Shown here: positions 12,323-20,077 of the stretch, piece after piece
Layout: every line of letters starts with the position of its first letter
How positions within the stretch are numbered: position 1 is the stretch's first letter
From: a virus
IMG/VR virus record: IMGVR_UViG_3300030385_000697
Coordinates: 1-34,760 of that record
Length of the DNA: 34,760 bases
Reading direction: 5' to 3' (one strand)
Position numbers and translations under genes: made by a program
The notes under the pieces: generated by a model
Seen by the model: the letters and a program-made list of their open reading frames with translations, nothing else
Told to the model about the DNA's origin: nothing
Databases searched by the model: none

Positions 12323-12772
12323 TTATTTTGTTATCATTAAGAACTCAACATCACAAGCTGATGTATCTGCGTCTACTGCTATTTCATCTATATCTGCAAA
12401 AGCAACAAATGTACTTCCTGCATCATCTATATCAATATCAGGACTCATTAAGAAAAATGATTCTCCCGCCTCTAACTTAAAAAATTGAGAGTCTGTCGCT
12501 GTATTTGTTAATCTTAATGTTACAAAATTTGTATCATCTAAATTTGTTATTCTAAAATAACACCAATCAGCAGCTACTACCTGACCTCTACCATCTACAG
12601 TAGAAGTTATTAAAATCTCTGCTTCAGTTGTTGCTATACTCATTATTCTTTGTATAACCTGTCCTTGAGTTGTAAAACTTTTAGATATAGCATTACCATA
12701 AGTAACACCATTCAAATTTAGATTTTCTGATATTGTTATTGTTGCCGTTGAGGCTGTTACCGTACTTGCCAT
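12323..12772 (-). CDS. Beta-rich virion-associated protein
   Basis: 149 residues rich in Thr, Ala, Asp and Ile, without charged helices, so almost surely all-beta. The central part (FRITNLDDTNFVTLRL, about 73-88) and AGESFFL (102-108) form a jelly-roll-like pattern that I associate with small accessory virion proteins of marine siphophages. The function could be decoration or adsorption. The first ATG codon follows the stop of the 52-residue membrane gene by 1 nt, so they are linked in expression. Confidence 0.6.
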   Translation of the reverse strand: MASTVTASTATITISENLNLNGVTYGNAISKSFTTQGQVIQRIMSIATTEAEILITSTVDGRGQVVAADWCYFRITNLDDTNFVTLRLTNTATDSQFFKLEAGESFFLMSPDIDIDDAGSTFVAFADIDEIAVDADTSACDVEFLMITK

Positions 12773-12773
12773 A

Positions 12774-12932
12774 TTATTTATTTTTTAATTTGTAAAACTT
12801 ATATATTGTAAATGCAATCGCTAAAGATATTGAAATAAAAGTCAATATCTGATTGCATTCTGTAAGCATTAGAGAACTCGCTCCTCCATTCGCTATTATT
12901 ACCTGCACACTATCTTTCATTTCTGATTTCAT
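12774..12932 (-). CDS. 52-residue single-span membrane protein, holin candidate
   Basis: ATG at 12932, TAA at 12776-12774. A polar N-terminus (MKSEMKDSVQVIIANGGASS) precedes one hydrophobic span (about 27-44, ILTFISISLAIAFTIYKF) and a basic tail (KLKNK), giving N-out or N-in single-span topology. Short proteins with an NGGA motif before a single span recur near fibre genes in other Bacteroidota phages and are sometimes labelled holin-like. That is the extent of my evidence. Two other small membrane proteins lie at 10966-11422. Confidence 0.65.
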   Translation of the reverse strand: MKSEMKDSVQVIIANGGASSLMLTECNQILTFISISLAIAFTIYKFYKLKNK

Positions 12933-12955
12933 TTTTTATTTATTATCATTCTATT

Positions 12956-13228
12956 TTATGGAGCTGTGAATCCTATCGCCACTGCACCTGTGTCTGCAGC
13001 ATCAATTTTAAAAGAAGTAACATTTGTTATTAGACAGAACCTTTTAGCTGACATCCCATCTAAAGCTGTTGTTGTCTGCCCATCTATTGTTACTTCATCC
13101 ATATCTACATCTGTTACACATAGTACTTTATAAAAATTTCCTGTTACTGTTCCATCAGCTGATGTTATTATAGTTTGAGCTCCTTCTCCATTTAATTCTC
13201 TTAATGCATCTAATGTTGGTTTATCCAT
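12956..13228 (-). CDS. Small beta protein, copy 1 of a tandem pair
   Basis: 90 residues. It begins MDKPTLDALRELNGEGAQTI and shares with the gene at 13241-13522 the same opening, the VTGNFYK segment (about 28-34), TIDGQ (47-51), and LITNVTS. It is therefore a paralogue at about half identity by eye. It is acidic, all-beta in appearance, and in the fibre region. It is probably a small accessory virion or fibre subunit. It has lost the C-terminal PTVPGIES extension present in its partner. Confidence 0.65.
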   Translation of the reverse strand: MDKPTLDALRELNGEGAQTIITSADGTVTGNFYKVLCVTDVDMDEVTIDGQTTTALDGMSAKRFCLITNVTSFKIDAADTGAVAIGFTAP

Positions 13229-13240
13229 TTTTTTTTATTT

Positions 13241-13522
13241 TTAAGATTCTATTCCAGGCACCGTAGGAGCTGTATAGCAAATTACTACTCCACTACTTAC
13301 TGCAATAGAAGTAACATTGGTTAATACTAAATGTCTAGTGGCTCCTATTCCATCTAAACCTGTCCCTGATTGCCCATCTATAGTTATAGATATTATATTT
13401 GCTGTTTTTGCAAAATATATTTTATAAAAGTTTCCTGTTACTACTCCAGAACCGTTATTTACTATTGTCTGAGTTCCCTCTCCTGTTAGTTCGTATAATG
13501 CGTCTAATGTTGGTTTATCCAT
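13241..13522 (-). CDS. Small beta protein, copy 2 of a tandem pair
   Basis: 93 residues, paralogous to the gene at 12956-13228 and 12 nt upstream of it. Conserved blocks are MDKPTLDAL at the start, VTGNFYK, TIDGQ, LDG and LTNVTS. The stretches between them are diverged, especially the residues before TIDGQ. This pattern would fit a conserved beta scaffold with variable loops, as in subunits that contact a receptor. Duplication and divergence is the simplest origin. Confidence 0.65.
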   Translation of the reverse strand: MDKPTLDALYELTGEGTQTIVNNGSGVVTGNFYKIYFAKTANIISITIDGQSGTGLDGIGATRHLVLTNVTSIAVSSGVVICYTAPTVPGIES

Positions 13523-13545
13523 TTTTTTTATTTTTTATTTTTTAT

Positions 13546-14199
13546 TTATATGTTATATCTTATCTCTATTGAAAAGTTGAAAAAAGTTTGATTTAATCCT
13601 CCAGCTGATTTAACTATAGGTATTAAAAAATCTCCCTGAGATAAACTATTTACTACAAAAGACTCATCATCTATTAATCCTAGTTTATCGTTAGACGCAT
13701 AAGTAGAAGCTGTAAATTCATCTAATATAACTAGAGTATTAGTAGCTGCTCCAATAGTAAAAGGGTCAGATGTATTAACAGTCGTATTACTTCCCTTTAA
13801 TAAAGTAATTGAAACAGATTCAGTAACAGTTCCTGATACCCACCCCTTAACATTTGATATAGTGCAATCTGCAGGAGCCACAAAACTAGCTCCCCTTAAC
13901 ATAGCAGAAACAGTTATAGGGAATCCAACTAAAACATCAGGACTACCATAATCTTCAGTAAAACCATTTGGATAATCAGCATTCACATCTGTTCTGTAAA
14001 AGTAATTTACACCAGGAGCTCCTCCAGGAGTAGAATAACCCCTTACTACAATAGTGTGTGTTTTAACAGTTCCAACAGCAGCCCAATCCAAATCTCCAAC
14101 AGAATTTTTAGTTAATACAGTGCTGTTACTAGCTGTACTAAAATCTACAGGCACATGAAGATTAGCATTACTTAAATTTTTATGTTCGTTAGATGCCAT
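13546..14199 (-). CDS. Tail-fibre or receptor-binding-like virion protein
   Basis: 217 residues. The opening MASNEHKNLSNANLHVP is a recognisable N-terminus of phage fibre-like proteins (N-E-H-K-N-L-S-x-A-N-L-H). The rest is Thr/Ser/Val-rich beta structure with no enzyme motif. Segment FVAPADCTISNVKGWVSGTV (about 105-124) recalls the beta sandwich of small virion adhesins. It overlaps the next upstream gene by one base, in a series that starts from the portal region. Confidence 0.65.
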   Translation of the reverse strand: MASNEHKNLSNANLHVPVDFSTASNSTVLTKNSVGDLDWAAVGTVKTHTIVVRGYSTPGGAPGVNYFYRTDVNADYPNGFTEDYGSPDVLVGFPITVSAMLRGASFVAPADCTISNVKGWVSGTVTESVSITLLKGSNTTVNTSDPFTIGAATNTLVILDEFTASTYASNDKLGLIDDESFVVNSLSQGDFLIPIVKSAGGLNQTFFNFSIEIRYNI

Positions 14200-14723
14200 T
14201 ATTTTTTATACTTATTATTAATATCTTTAAGTTTCTGAGCTAAATTCATAACTTCATCACTAATAGTTCCATTTTCCTCTTTTTTATCAATCATATCTAT
14301 AAGCTTACCAGCAGCCTCAAACACATCATCATAACCAAATTGACCTGCTCTTTGTCTGATAGCTGTTAGTCCTTTTCTATAAACCTTATCGTTTTTACCA
14401 TAAGGAAATTTATATCTATCTTTTGTTTCTTTACTAGCATCTTCATTTATAAGTAAAAACCACTTCTCATAATTTTCCCAATCATCTCCATCATCTCCCA
14501 ATAACTCATTACCATCTTCAGAACTAAAAGACCAATCACTATTTTTATCTACTTTATCTTCTTCAACAAGAGATTGAGCATGAGAAAAACCCTTACTGTT
14601 TAATTTAGATTCATCATAATACCCATTATTATCTTCTTCACATTCTTCAAGAGAATTATACTTACACTCTCCCTCATCTGTCCATCTCCATTTATTTATA
14701 TTTTCACATTCTATACAAGGCAT
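14199..14723 (-). CDS. Virion-region protein with a KFPYG-type domain
   Basis: 174 acidic residues. An N-terminal CxxC (Cys3, Cys6) plus a further Cys pair may bind zinc. Residues about 63-140 contain DWSFSSEDGNELLG, WENYEKWFL, YKFPYGKNDKVYRKGL, then AIRQRAGQFGYDD. That order (W-f ... YKfPyg ... gl.A...Ra.q.g) occurs in proteins linked to head maturation in other phages, often fused to proteases. Here there is no protease part. I infer a head-associated factor; the exact role is unknown. Confidence 0.5.
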   Translation of the reverse strand: MPCIECENINKWRWTDEGECKYNSLEECEEDNNGYYDESKLNSKGFSHAQSLVEEDKVDKNSDWSFSSEDGNELLGDDGDDWENYEKWFLLINEDASKETKDRYKFPYGKNDKVYRKGLTAIRQRAGQFGYDDVFEAAGKLIDMIDKKEENGTISDEVMNLAQKLKDINNKYKK

Positions 14724-14734
14724 AATTTTAATTT

Positions 14735-15325
14735 TTAATAATAATATCCACTATAACAATTTCCACACCCATTATAACACCCACAATTCCTAGTCCAATC
14801 ATATATACTGTCATACATTATAATACCATGATTTTTCCATACACCTGAACTACAAGGTTTATTATCTTCATAAGTAGGGAACATTCCATCTTGGTCAGAA
14901 TCATTAAGATATTCTATTGAGTCTTGTAAAAATATTTCGGCTTTTCTATAAGTATCTTGTTTATAAACATTTAATTCATCAGTGGTAACAATATGACTAA
15001 ATTCATCTATATTACTTACAACCCCCATACTACTACTATTCATCTGAATCTCTGTAATAATTTCAAATCTAGTAAACCAAGCTAAAGTATCTAAAAGATA
15101 ATCTGTTAGAAAAGTTTGGTTATCAGCTGTTAATGTGCCTGTATCATTTTGTAATTTCAATTCCCCATAAAACTTAACTCCTAATTTATCTTTTACATGA
15201 GCTAATTCTGCGATAACTAAATTATTTGTACTAATTAAATATGGGTCAGTATTAGCATTAGTAAATGACTTGCTAATTACTTGAGCTGCTGTTATAAGTG
15301 GTATATATTGTTTTAAATTTGCCAT
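14735..15325 (-). CDS. Head-tail adaptor-like protein with Cys-rich tail
   Basis: 196 residues following the portal gene by 1 nt. The helical body (KDKLGVKFYGELKLQ, about 46-60; FLTDYLLDTLAWFTRF, 72-87) is like the DUF6712/adaptor group of Bacteroidota phages that plug the portal from the tail side. The last 20 residues are highly Cys/Gly/Tyr-rich (NCGCYNGCGNC, then YSGYYY). This is unusual for an adaptor and may bind metal or form disulfides after release from the cell. Confidence 0.65.
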   Translation of the reverse strand: MANLKQYIPLITAAQVISKSFTNANTDPYLISTNNLVIAELAHVKDKLGVKFYGELKLQNDTGTLTADNQTFLTDYLLDTLAWFTRFEIITEIQMNSSSMGVVSNIDEFSHIVTTDELNVYKQDTYRKAEIFLQDSIEYLNDSDQDGMFPTYEDNKPCSSGVWKNHGIIMYDSIYDWTRNCGCYNGCGNCYSGYYY

Positions 15326-15326
15326 A

Positions 15327-16685
15327 TTAATTCTGTTCTATAGTTGTTTCTTTAACATCTCCATCTCTTTCTGTTACAATAATTTCTCTATCTGCAACAA
15401 ACATATCTCCATCTTCCAACATATCAAAATCTTCATCTAGTAAAGCTCTCTGTTCGTTAATAGTTAATACTTGTTTAATATCAACATCATTAGCATAAGA
15501 TACAGGCGGCTCATAATGTATCGTTAAATTCTTAGGGTCAAATCCCATCTCATGATATAAAAGTTTATGAATACCTGTTAGTAATAAATCTGATGTTTCT
15601 TTAATAACTGTAGTCATAACTAAGTCATAAGATATTCTAATCTCACTTCCTGTATTATTCATCTTACCAGAACTAACAATACCACTTAAAGATGGTTGCC
15701 ATCTATGAGCGGTAATTATATTTTGGTCTGTAATCTGTTGTAATTCCATCCAACTACCATCTCTATCATCTTTTAATATCTGAACATTAGCATTTGCTGT
15801 ATCTCCATTCTTAACGATAAACATAATCTTACCATTATTACCTTGTCCACAAAATTTCTTTTGAGCTTCAGTAACTAATTTTCTAGCTTCTTCTTCTCCC
15901 ATATCTCCACTTATCTCAACGATAGCTGAAGGTTGGAATCCATTTTGGAATTGTGTATTATTCCATAACCCTATTTCATAATCTACTGATATATGCTCTA
16001 GTCCAGCAACATAATCAGGTAGTCCATAAAATGTAAAAGTAGGTTCATAATCTTTGAACTGCATTACGAATCTACTTGATGTTACTCTAGGGTATAGAGC
16101 TATTTTTTGTAATTTTTCATCTTGACTTCTATAGTTTTTCCAATCAGGATGCACATAAACATCTCTTTTGTTTTTAGATAACCTAACTGTAGTAGCGTCT
16201 AAATGATAAAGATTAACTCCTCCATCATATAAAACTCCTTCTAAATAAGCGTTACCAAATGTATAGTAATCATCTGCTAATTTTTTGAATACATCTCTTA
16301 GGGATTCTCCATCAGCATTTACATCTTTAATAAATTCTCTTGTAGTATCATCTTTACAAACAAATTTAGCTCCAGCTGTAAATACAACTTTCTGAGCTAA
16401 CACAGACCTATGAGTAGATGATTTTCTTTTAAGCTCTGCTAAGTATTGAGGGAATAGATTATCCCTTCCAAAAGGAATAAATTTAGTATGTATGCTCTCT
16501 AAATTTAGTGGCTCCACAACACTTGGAGGGACTATTAAATCAAATACACCAAACTCAAAAGTGCTACTCTTTGTCTTTTTGGTCTTTACCTGACTCTTTT
16601 TCGGAGTCGTTTGTTTCTTTGACTTTGTTGACTTTTTTAGCATCTGTTTTAGTAGTTTTATTAGTTTTTTCTGTTCTCTCAACAA
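15327..16685 (-). CDS. Portal protein
   Basis: 452 residues, normal for a siphophage portal. A Lys/Thr-rich N-terminus (1-40) leads into the portal fold: AQKVVFTAGAKFVC (97-110), ADDYYTFGNAYLEGVLYDG (about 136-154), then YHLDATTVRL. A clip/stem region follows, and the helical C-terminus has LLTGIHKLLYHEMGF. It forms the dodecameric channel at the head vertex through which terminase pumps DNA. The start at 16685 overlaps the preceding gene by 122 nt; a start at Met15 (16643) would still overlap. It lies downstream of the capsid genes instead of next to terminase. Confidence 0.85.
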   Translation of the reverse strand: MLREQKKLIKLLKQMLKKSTKSKKQTTPKKSQVKTKKTKSSTFEFGVFDLIVPPSVVEPLNLESIHTKFIPFGRDNLFPQYLAELKRKSSTHRSVLAQKVVFTAGAKFVCKDDTTREFIKDVNADGESLRDVFKKLADDYYTFGNAYLEGVLYDGGVNLYHLDATTVRLSKNKRDVYVHPDWKNYRSQDEKLQKIALYPRVTSSRFVMQFKDYEPTFTFYGLPDYVAGLEHISVDYEIGLWNNTQFQNGFQPSAIVEISGDMGEEEARKLVTEAQKKFCGQGNNGKIMFIVKNGDTANANVQILKDDRDGSWMELQQITDQNIITAHRWQPSLSGIVSSGKMNNTGSEIRISYDLVMTTVIKETSDLLLTGIHKLLYHEMGFDPKNLTIHYEPPVSYANDVDIKQVLTINEQRALLDEDFDMLEDGDMFVADREIIVTERDGDVKETTIEQN

Positions 16686-16872
16686 ATTTAGTCTGTCCTA
16701 GTTCCTCATAAACAAAAGCTAATTCTTCTTGAGATGAAGCTTGAGTTATTGTAATTGACTTATTGCCTCCATAATTAAACTGTTGAGAACTTGTAAGTGC
16801 CTTATATTTTGCCATAATAGTATATATTTTTAATTGCTGTAAATCTACAACATTATTTTCACAATCACACAT
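16564..16872 (-). CDS. Small head-region protein with charged tail
   Basis: 102 residues from ATG 16872, or 83 from ATG 16815. The second start gives MAKYKALTSSQQF with the A-rich leader typical here and is my preference. Core: beta-rich with SITITQASSQEELAFVYEEL (about 39-58), then KFVER. The tail is a long Lys/Glu/Thr low-complexity stretch that overlaps the portal N-terminus in another frame. It is probably a small connector or capsid accessory protein. The terminator-like hairpin at 16887-16912 lies directly in front. Confidence 0.55.
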   Translation of the reverse strand: MCDCENNVVDLQQLKIYTIMAKYKALTSSQQFNYGGNKSITITQASSQEELAFVYEELGQTKFVERTEKTNKTTKTDAKKVNKVKETNDSEKESGKDQKDKE

Positions 16873-16886
16873 ATTGTTAAGATAAA

Positions 16887-16912
16887 AGTAAAGGGGTTTT
16901 ACCCCCCTTACT
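16887..16912 (-). terminator. Terminator or attenuator after the capsid genes
   Basis: Arms AGTAA-A-GGGG and CCCC-TTACT with a 7-nt loop, followed on the minus strand by TTTATCTTAAC. It falls between the tail-tube-like gene and the portal-side genes and could keep capsid and tube mRNA above portal mRNA. Confidence 0.6.
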
Positions 16913-16929
16913 ATTTTCTTAAATTAATA

Positions 16930-17529
16930 TTATGTAGTTGTAGCTGTCATTGCAACTAAATTTTCAGTTATAACACCTGTATAAAGTCTAGGTAACTCAA
17001 ACTGTCTAGCTGTTAAAACAACTGTAATTCCATTTTCTTCCGAATAAGCAGCTCCTGTCGCACCTTCCATTGAAGTAAGGTTTAAGTAAGTCTGACTTCT
17101 TGAAATACTAGCGTTGTTAGAACCACCTACTGAATATAATTCACTTGCTCCAATTACATAGTTATTACCATTTGTGTCTGTTACAATACCCATCATACAC
17201 TCATTTAATAACTCTTGTAACGCTCCGTACTTAACTTCATTCATTAGAGGTAAGTAAAAAGAAAGAGCACACTCAAAAGCTGTTGAACCATTCTCTTTTG
17301 ACGCTGTTACTGATAATGTAGGAATTTCATCCTTAAACTCATACATGAACCAATCTGCAGAAGCAGTAGCTGGGCCATCTTCTATAAGAGATATCCCATG
17401 TGTAGCTGAACTTGCAGCTGAAAATGTAACCTCATCAGCAGCCTCCCAACTTCTTAATAATATTCTTGTTATACCTCCTGTTCTTTGTAAGTCAGTACAA
17501 ATAATTGCTAAACCTGTATCTATTGCCAT
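16930..17529 (-). CDS. Tail-tube-like virion protein
   Basis: 199 residues. The order of segments, GGITRILLRSWEAAD at the start, WFMYEFKDE, then LSFYLPLMNEVKYGALQELL (about 88-107), then GIVTDTNGNNYVIGA, and a beta-rich end with YLNLTSMEG, corresponds to a tube-type protein family that I know from Bacteroidota siphophages. The tube would polymerise around the tape measure. Its place directly after the major capsid gene and before the hairpin suits a high-copy protein. A decoration protein is the alternative. Confidence 0.6.
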   Translation of the reverse strand: MAIDTGLAIICTDLQRTGGITRILLRSWEAADEVTFSAASSATHGISLIEDGPATASADWFMYEFKDEIPTLSVTASKENGSTAFECALSFYLPLMNEVKYGALQELLNECMMGIVTDTNGNNYVIGASELYSVGGSNNASISRSQTYLNLTSMEGATGAAYSEENGITVVLTARQFELPRLYTGVITENLVAMTATTT

Positions 17530-17555
17530 TTTATTTTATTTTAATTGATTAATAA

Positions 17556-18662
17556 TTATACTAACATTCCTCCATTAACCAAAGAGTTCCAACCGTATTG
17601 GAAGCCCATAGTAAACGCCGCTCTGATAAGCATTTTTTCTCCTACCTCATCATAGAACATTTTTAACTCATTGTCTGGAGATGAAACATCAGTACCAATA
17701 AAGATATTATCTTTAGCTATATAGATACAACCTTGTGTAGGGTCTGTACCTGCACCAGCTGCAGTAAATAATGCTGGATGTGTTGCACCAGCTAAAGCTG
17801 TTAAAGACTCATCCCACTCATATATAGGAACTAACTCAACACCTCTATATCTTAATCTGTTATAGTTAACACCTGATTGAGCTTCTGAATGAGAGTAATC
17901 AACCGCACCCGCAACTCCTATAGTCGTTAATGAACCATAGTATGCATTGTAAATGTTTGGAGTAACGAACATTCTTTTTTCTGAAGCTGGAACTTGTTGT
18001 AGTTCAGCTGGAGCAGTATCAAATACTGTTTGTAGTAATAAATCTGCATCTGGTGGGTCAATTGCAGCACCTACAGCAACAAGGTTAGCCGCAGCTGTTG
18101 TAACCGCAGTAACTTCTCTTAACTGAGTTCCCGCATTTATTGCATTTCCTGCAGATAATGATACCCATAGTCCATCTCCCATTGAGTCGTAAGTACAGTC
18201 AATAGCAATAACTGCTGCTGCTGTATCTCCTGCCCACATATTTCTTACTAAGTCATGTCTAATTCCATCTCTTATTCTATTGATAATTACATCAGCTAAT
18301 TCTGTACCTGTTAAATCTTGCATGTTTACACCTCTCTTATAAGATTCAACAACAACTTCATCCTTAAATGCAGCCCAACATTGTTCTTGTTTTACTGCTG
18401 TATTTGAAACTGTAATTACCTTATCAGTAATAGTAAATCCTGTTACTGCTGTATCACAAGCGTTTGTTCCACAACCAATGCTTAATGATGTTATACTTGT
18501 TAACTTTGGAGCTAACAAAATATTTTGCTTATATTTTACATTTGGATAGATAGTATAATTTCTCATAATATCATCTCCAGCGAACATTGGTTCTAACAAC
18601 ATTCTAGAAGCGTAAGTACCTGAATAAGCAGCTCCTATTCCATTTAATGCGATATTTGCCAT
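17556..18662 (-). CDS. Major capsid protein (HK97 fold)
   Basis: 368 residues, Ala/Thr-rich, low in Lys, preceded by the protease/scaffold gene and followed by the tube-like protein, as expected of the main shell subunit. Segments typical of HK97-type capsid proteins of this host group are QEQCWAAFKDEVVVESYKRG (92-111), IINRIRDGIRHDLVRNMW (the long spine helix, about 125-143), RMFVTPNIYNAYYGSL and VELVPIYEWDE in the A domain, and a C-terminal IRAAFTMGFQYGWNSLV. Several Cys residues are present but no obvious cross-linking site. Confidence 0.85.
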   Translation of the reverse strand: MANIALNGIGAAYSGTYASRMLLEPMFAGDDIMRNYTIYPNVKYKQNILLAPKLTSITSLSIGCGTNACDTAVTGFTITDKVITVSNTAVKQEQCWAAFKDEVVVESYKRGVNMQDLTGTELADVIINRIRDGIRHDLVRNMWAGDTAAAVIAIDCTYDSMGDGLWVSLSAGNAINAGTQLREVTAVTTAAANLVAVGAAIDPPDADLLLQTVFDTAPAELQQVPASEKRMFVTPNIYNAYYGSLTTIGVAGAVDYSHSEAQSGVNYNRLRYRGVELVPIYEWDESLTALAGATHPALFTAAGAGTDPTQGCIYIAKDNIFIGTDVSSPDNELKMFYDEVGEKMLIRAAFTMGFQYGWNSLVNGGMLV

Positions 18663-18683
18663 TTTCTTTTTATTTTTTTATTA

Positions 18684-19697
18684 TTAATTAGTTATTTTAG
18701 AAGCTAGCGCATTAAAAAATGCTGTTTCATTACTTACTTCTTCTTTTTCTTCTACTACAGATGGGTCTGATTCTGTTTTAATTTCAGTTCCCTTTGCGAT
18801 AGACTTACTTGTTAATCTCTCTACCTCTTTGTTAAGTGAATCTACAGTATTTTGTAATTCTGTAATTTCTTCATCTTTAACAATAGATAAAGCATTAACT
18901 TCTTCTACTTTAGATTCAAATTCAGAAAGTTTATTAGAAATTTCTTCATTATCAGCTAAAATAACATTTACTTCTGGTACATCAGTTGAGTTAACATCGC
19001 CCTTAACTGCAGCAACAATTTCTTCAACTTTTCTACCAAACCATGATTTTAATTCTTCTGTCATTGTTTTACTTTTTTTATTATTATTTAATTGATTTAC
19101 GATTTCCTTTTGAGTTTTATTTTTGAATTTAGTAATGTCGTATTTAGCTGCTACCATAACAGCGTCTGATACAGTATCAATAAATCTATATTCTAAAGCT
19201 TCTTCTGAATTGAACCAAGTTTCCTCATCCATCATATCTTGAATCTCTACTAATGGTAATCCTGTTTTCTTTGTATATATATTAGCTATCTCAGAACTTA
19301 ACTTATCTAGCAGGGTAGCTGTTTTTCTCATATCACTAGCCTCTCCCATTGCTCCACCCCAAGCATTATGTATCATATATAAAGAATTTTCTGACATAAT
19401 AATCTCATCAGCGGCTAAGGGAATAATGCTACCCATACTTGCTGCTATTCCTTCTATATAAGCTGTAACCTTACCTTTATATTTTTTAAGTGTGTTGTAT
19501 ATAGCCATACCATCAAACACTTCTCCACCAACACAATTAATATGTAGGTAAATATCTTTACCTTTTAATAATTTTAAATCATTAACAAAATCTTTAGCTG
19601 ATATACCATAGCTTCCAACCTCATCATATAAATAAACATCAGCATACTGCTCTGTGTCTTTTGCGTTTATTGAATACCAACTCTGCTTATTATTCAT
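18684..19697 (-). CDS. ClpP-type prohead protease fused to scaffold
   Basis: 337 residues. Residues 15-185 are an S14/ClpP-like protease: INCVGGEVFDG (53-63), nucleophile Ser87 in GIAASMGS, His110 in MIHNAW, and the third-residue region EETWFNSEEALEY (158-170). Residues about 210-337 are an acidic coiled coil (LSEFESKVEEV, then ELQNTVDSLNKEVERL), the usual internal scaffold that is removed during maturation. It would assemble inside the prohead and cleave itself and perhaps the capsid protein. The ATG lies 5 nt beyond the -7 element of the late promoter, so the message may be leaderless. Confidence 0.85.
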   Translation of the reverse strand: MNNKQSWYSINAKDTEQYADVYLYDEVGSYGISAKDFVNDLKLLKGKDIYLHINCVGGEVFDGMAIYNTLKKYKGKVTAYIEGIAASMGSIIPLAADEIIMSENSLYMIHNAWGGAMGEASDMRKTATLLDKLSSEIANIYTKKTGLPLVEIQDMMDEETWFNSEEALEYRFIDTVSDAVMVAAKYDITKFKNKTQKEIVNQLNNNKKSKTMTEELKSWFGRKVEEIVAAVKGDVNSTDVPEVNVILADNEEISNKLSEFESKVEEVNALSIVKDEEITELQNTVDSLNKEVERLTSKSIAKGTEIKTESDPSVVEEKEEVSNETAFFNALASKITN

Positions 19698-19701
19698 TTT
19701 A

Positions 19702-19746
19702 CAAAAATAATTTTAATTAATATTTTATTTACGAAAAAAATGGAAA
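19702..19746 (-). promoter_or_regulatory. Late promoter, copy 2 (head module)
   Basis: Minus strand: TTTCCATTTTTTTCGT (19746-19731), 21 nt, then TATTTTTG (19709-19702). The 16-mer, the octamer and the spacing are identical to 33003-33047, while the spacers differ. The canonical -33 TTTG is missing, which suggests a phage-modified or activator-dependent promoter. Confidence 0.75.
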
Positions 19747-19752
19747 AAAGAT

Positions 19753-20076
19753 TTACCCACGAACATTTCGTTTTAACACTGACTTATCTCTCTCCTTATA
19801 AACTATGTTCTGAGCTGTTCGTTCAGTTATATCATATTTTATTGATAAATCTATAAAACTATTAGTCCTGTTACCATCATTAGTAACAAGTAAACTATCA
19901 AAATCTTGAATTACCATATAATTCCTTAGCCTCTTTGGCTCTATCATACCCCTCTCAATTAAATGAGCTAGCATATCTTTTATTTGAGGTTCTTCCCCAA
20001 ACCTTACTCTTAATTCAGTATATAGTAAATCAATATACTCTGTTATTATATCTACCTTATTTTCTCTTTGAGCCAT
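19753..20076 (-). CDS. Helix-turn-helix protein, candidate late regulator
   Basis: 107 residues. The C-terminal part, with FIDLSIKYDITERTAQNIVY (about 74-93) and then KERDK, is a helix-turn-helix like that in Mor/sigma-type regulators: an acidic helix, a turn at YDIT, and a recognition helix ERTAQNIVYK. The N-terminal part is helical (IITEYIDLLYTELRVRFGEE). The gene ends 7 bp before the late-promoter block at 19731-19746. It may control the late promoters, but a structural or packaging role cannot be excluded. Confidence 0.6.
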   Translation of the reverse strand: MAQRENKVDIITEYIDLLYTELRVRFGEEPQIKDMLAHLIERGMIEPKRLRNYMVIQDFDSLLVTNDGNRTNSFIDLSIKYDITERTAQNIVYKERDKSVLKRNVRG

Positions 20077-20077
20077 A

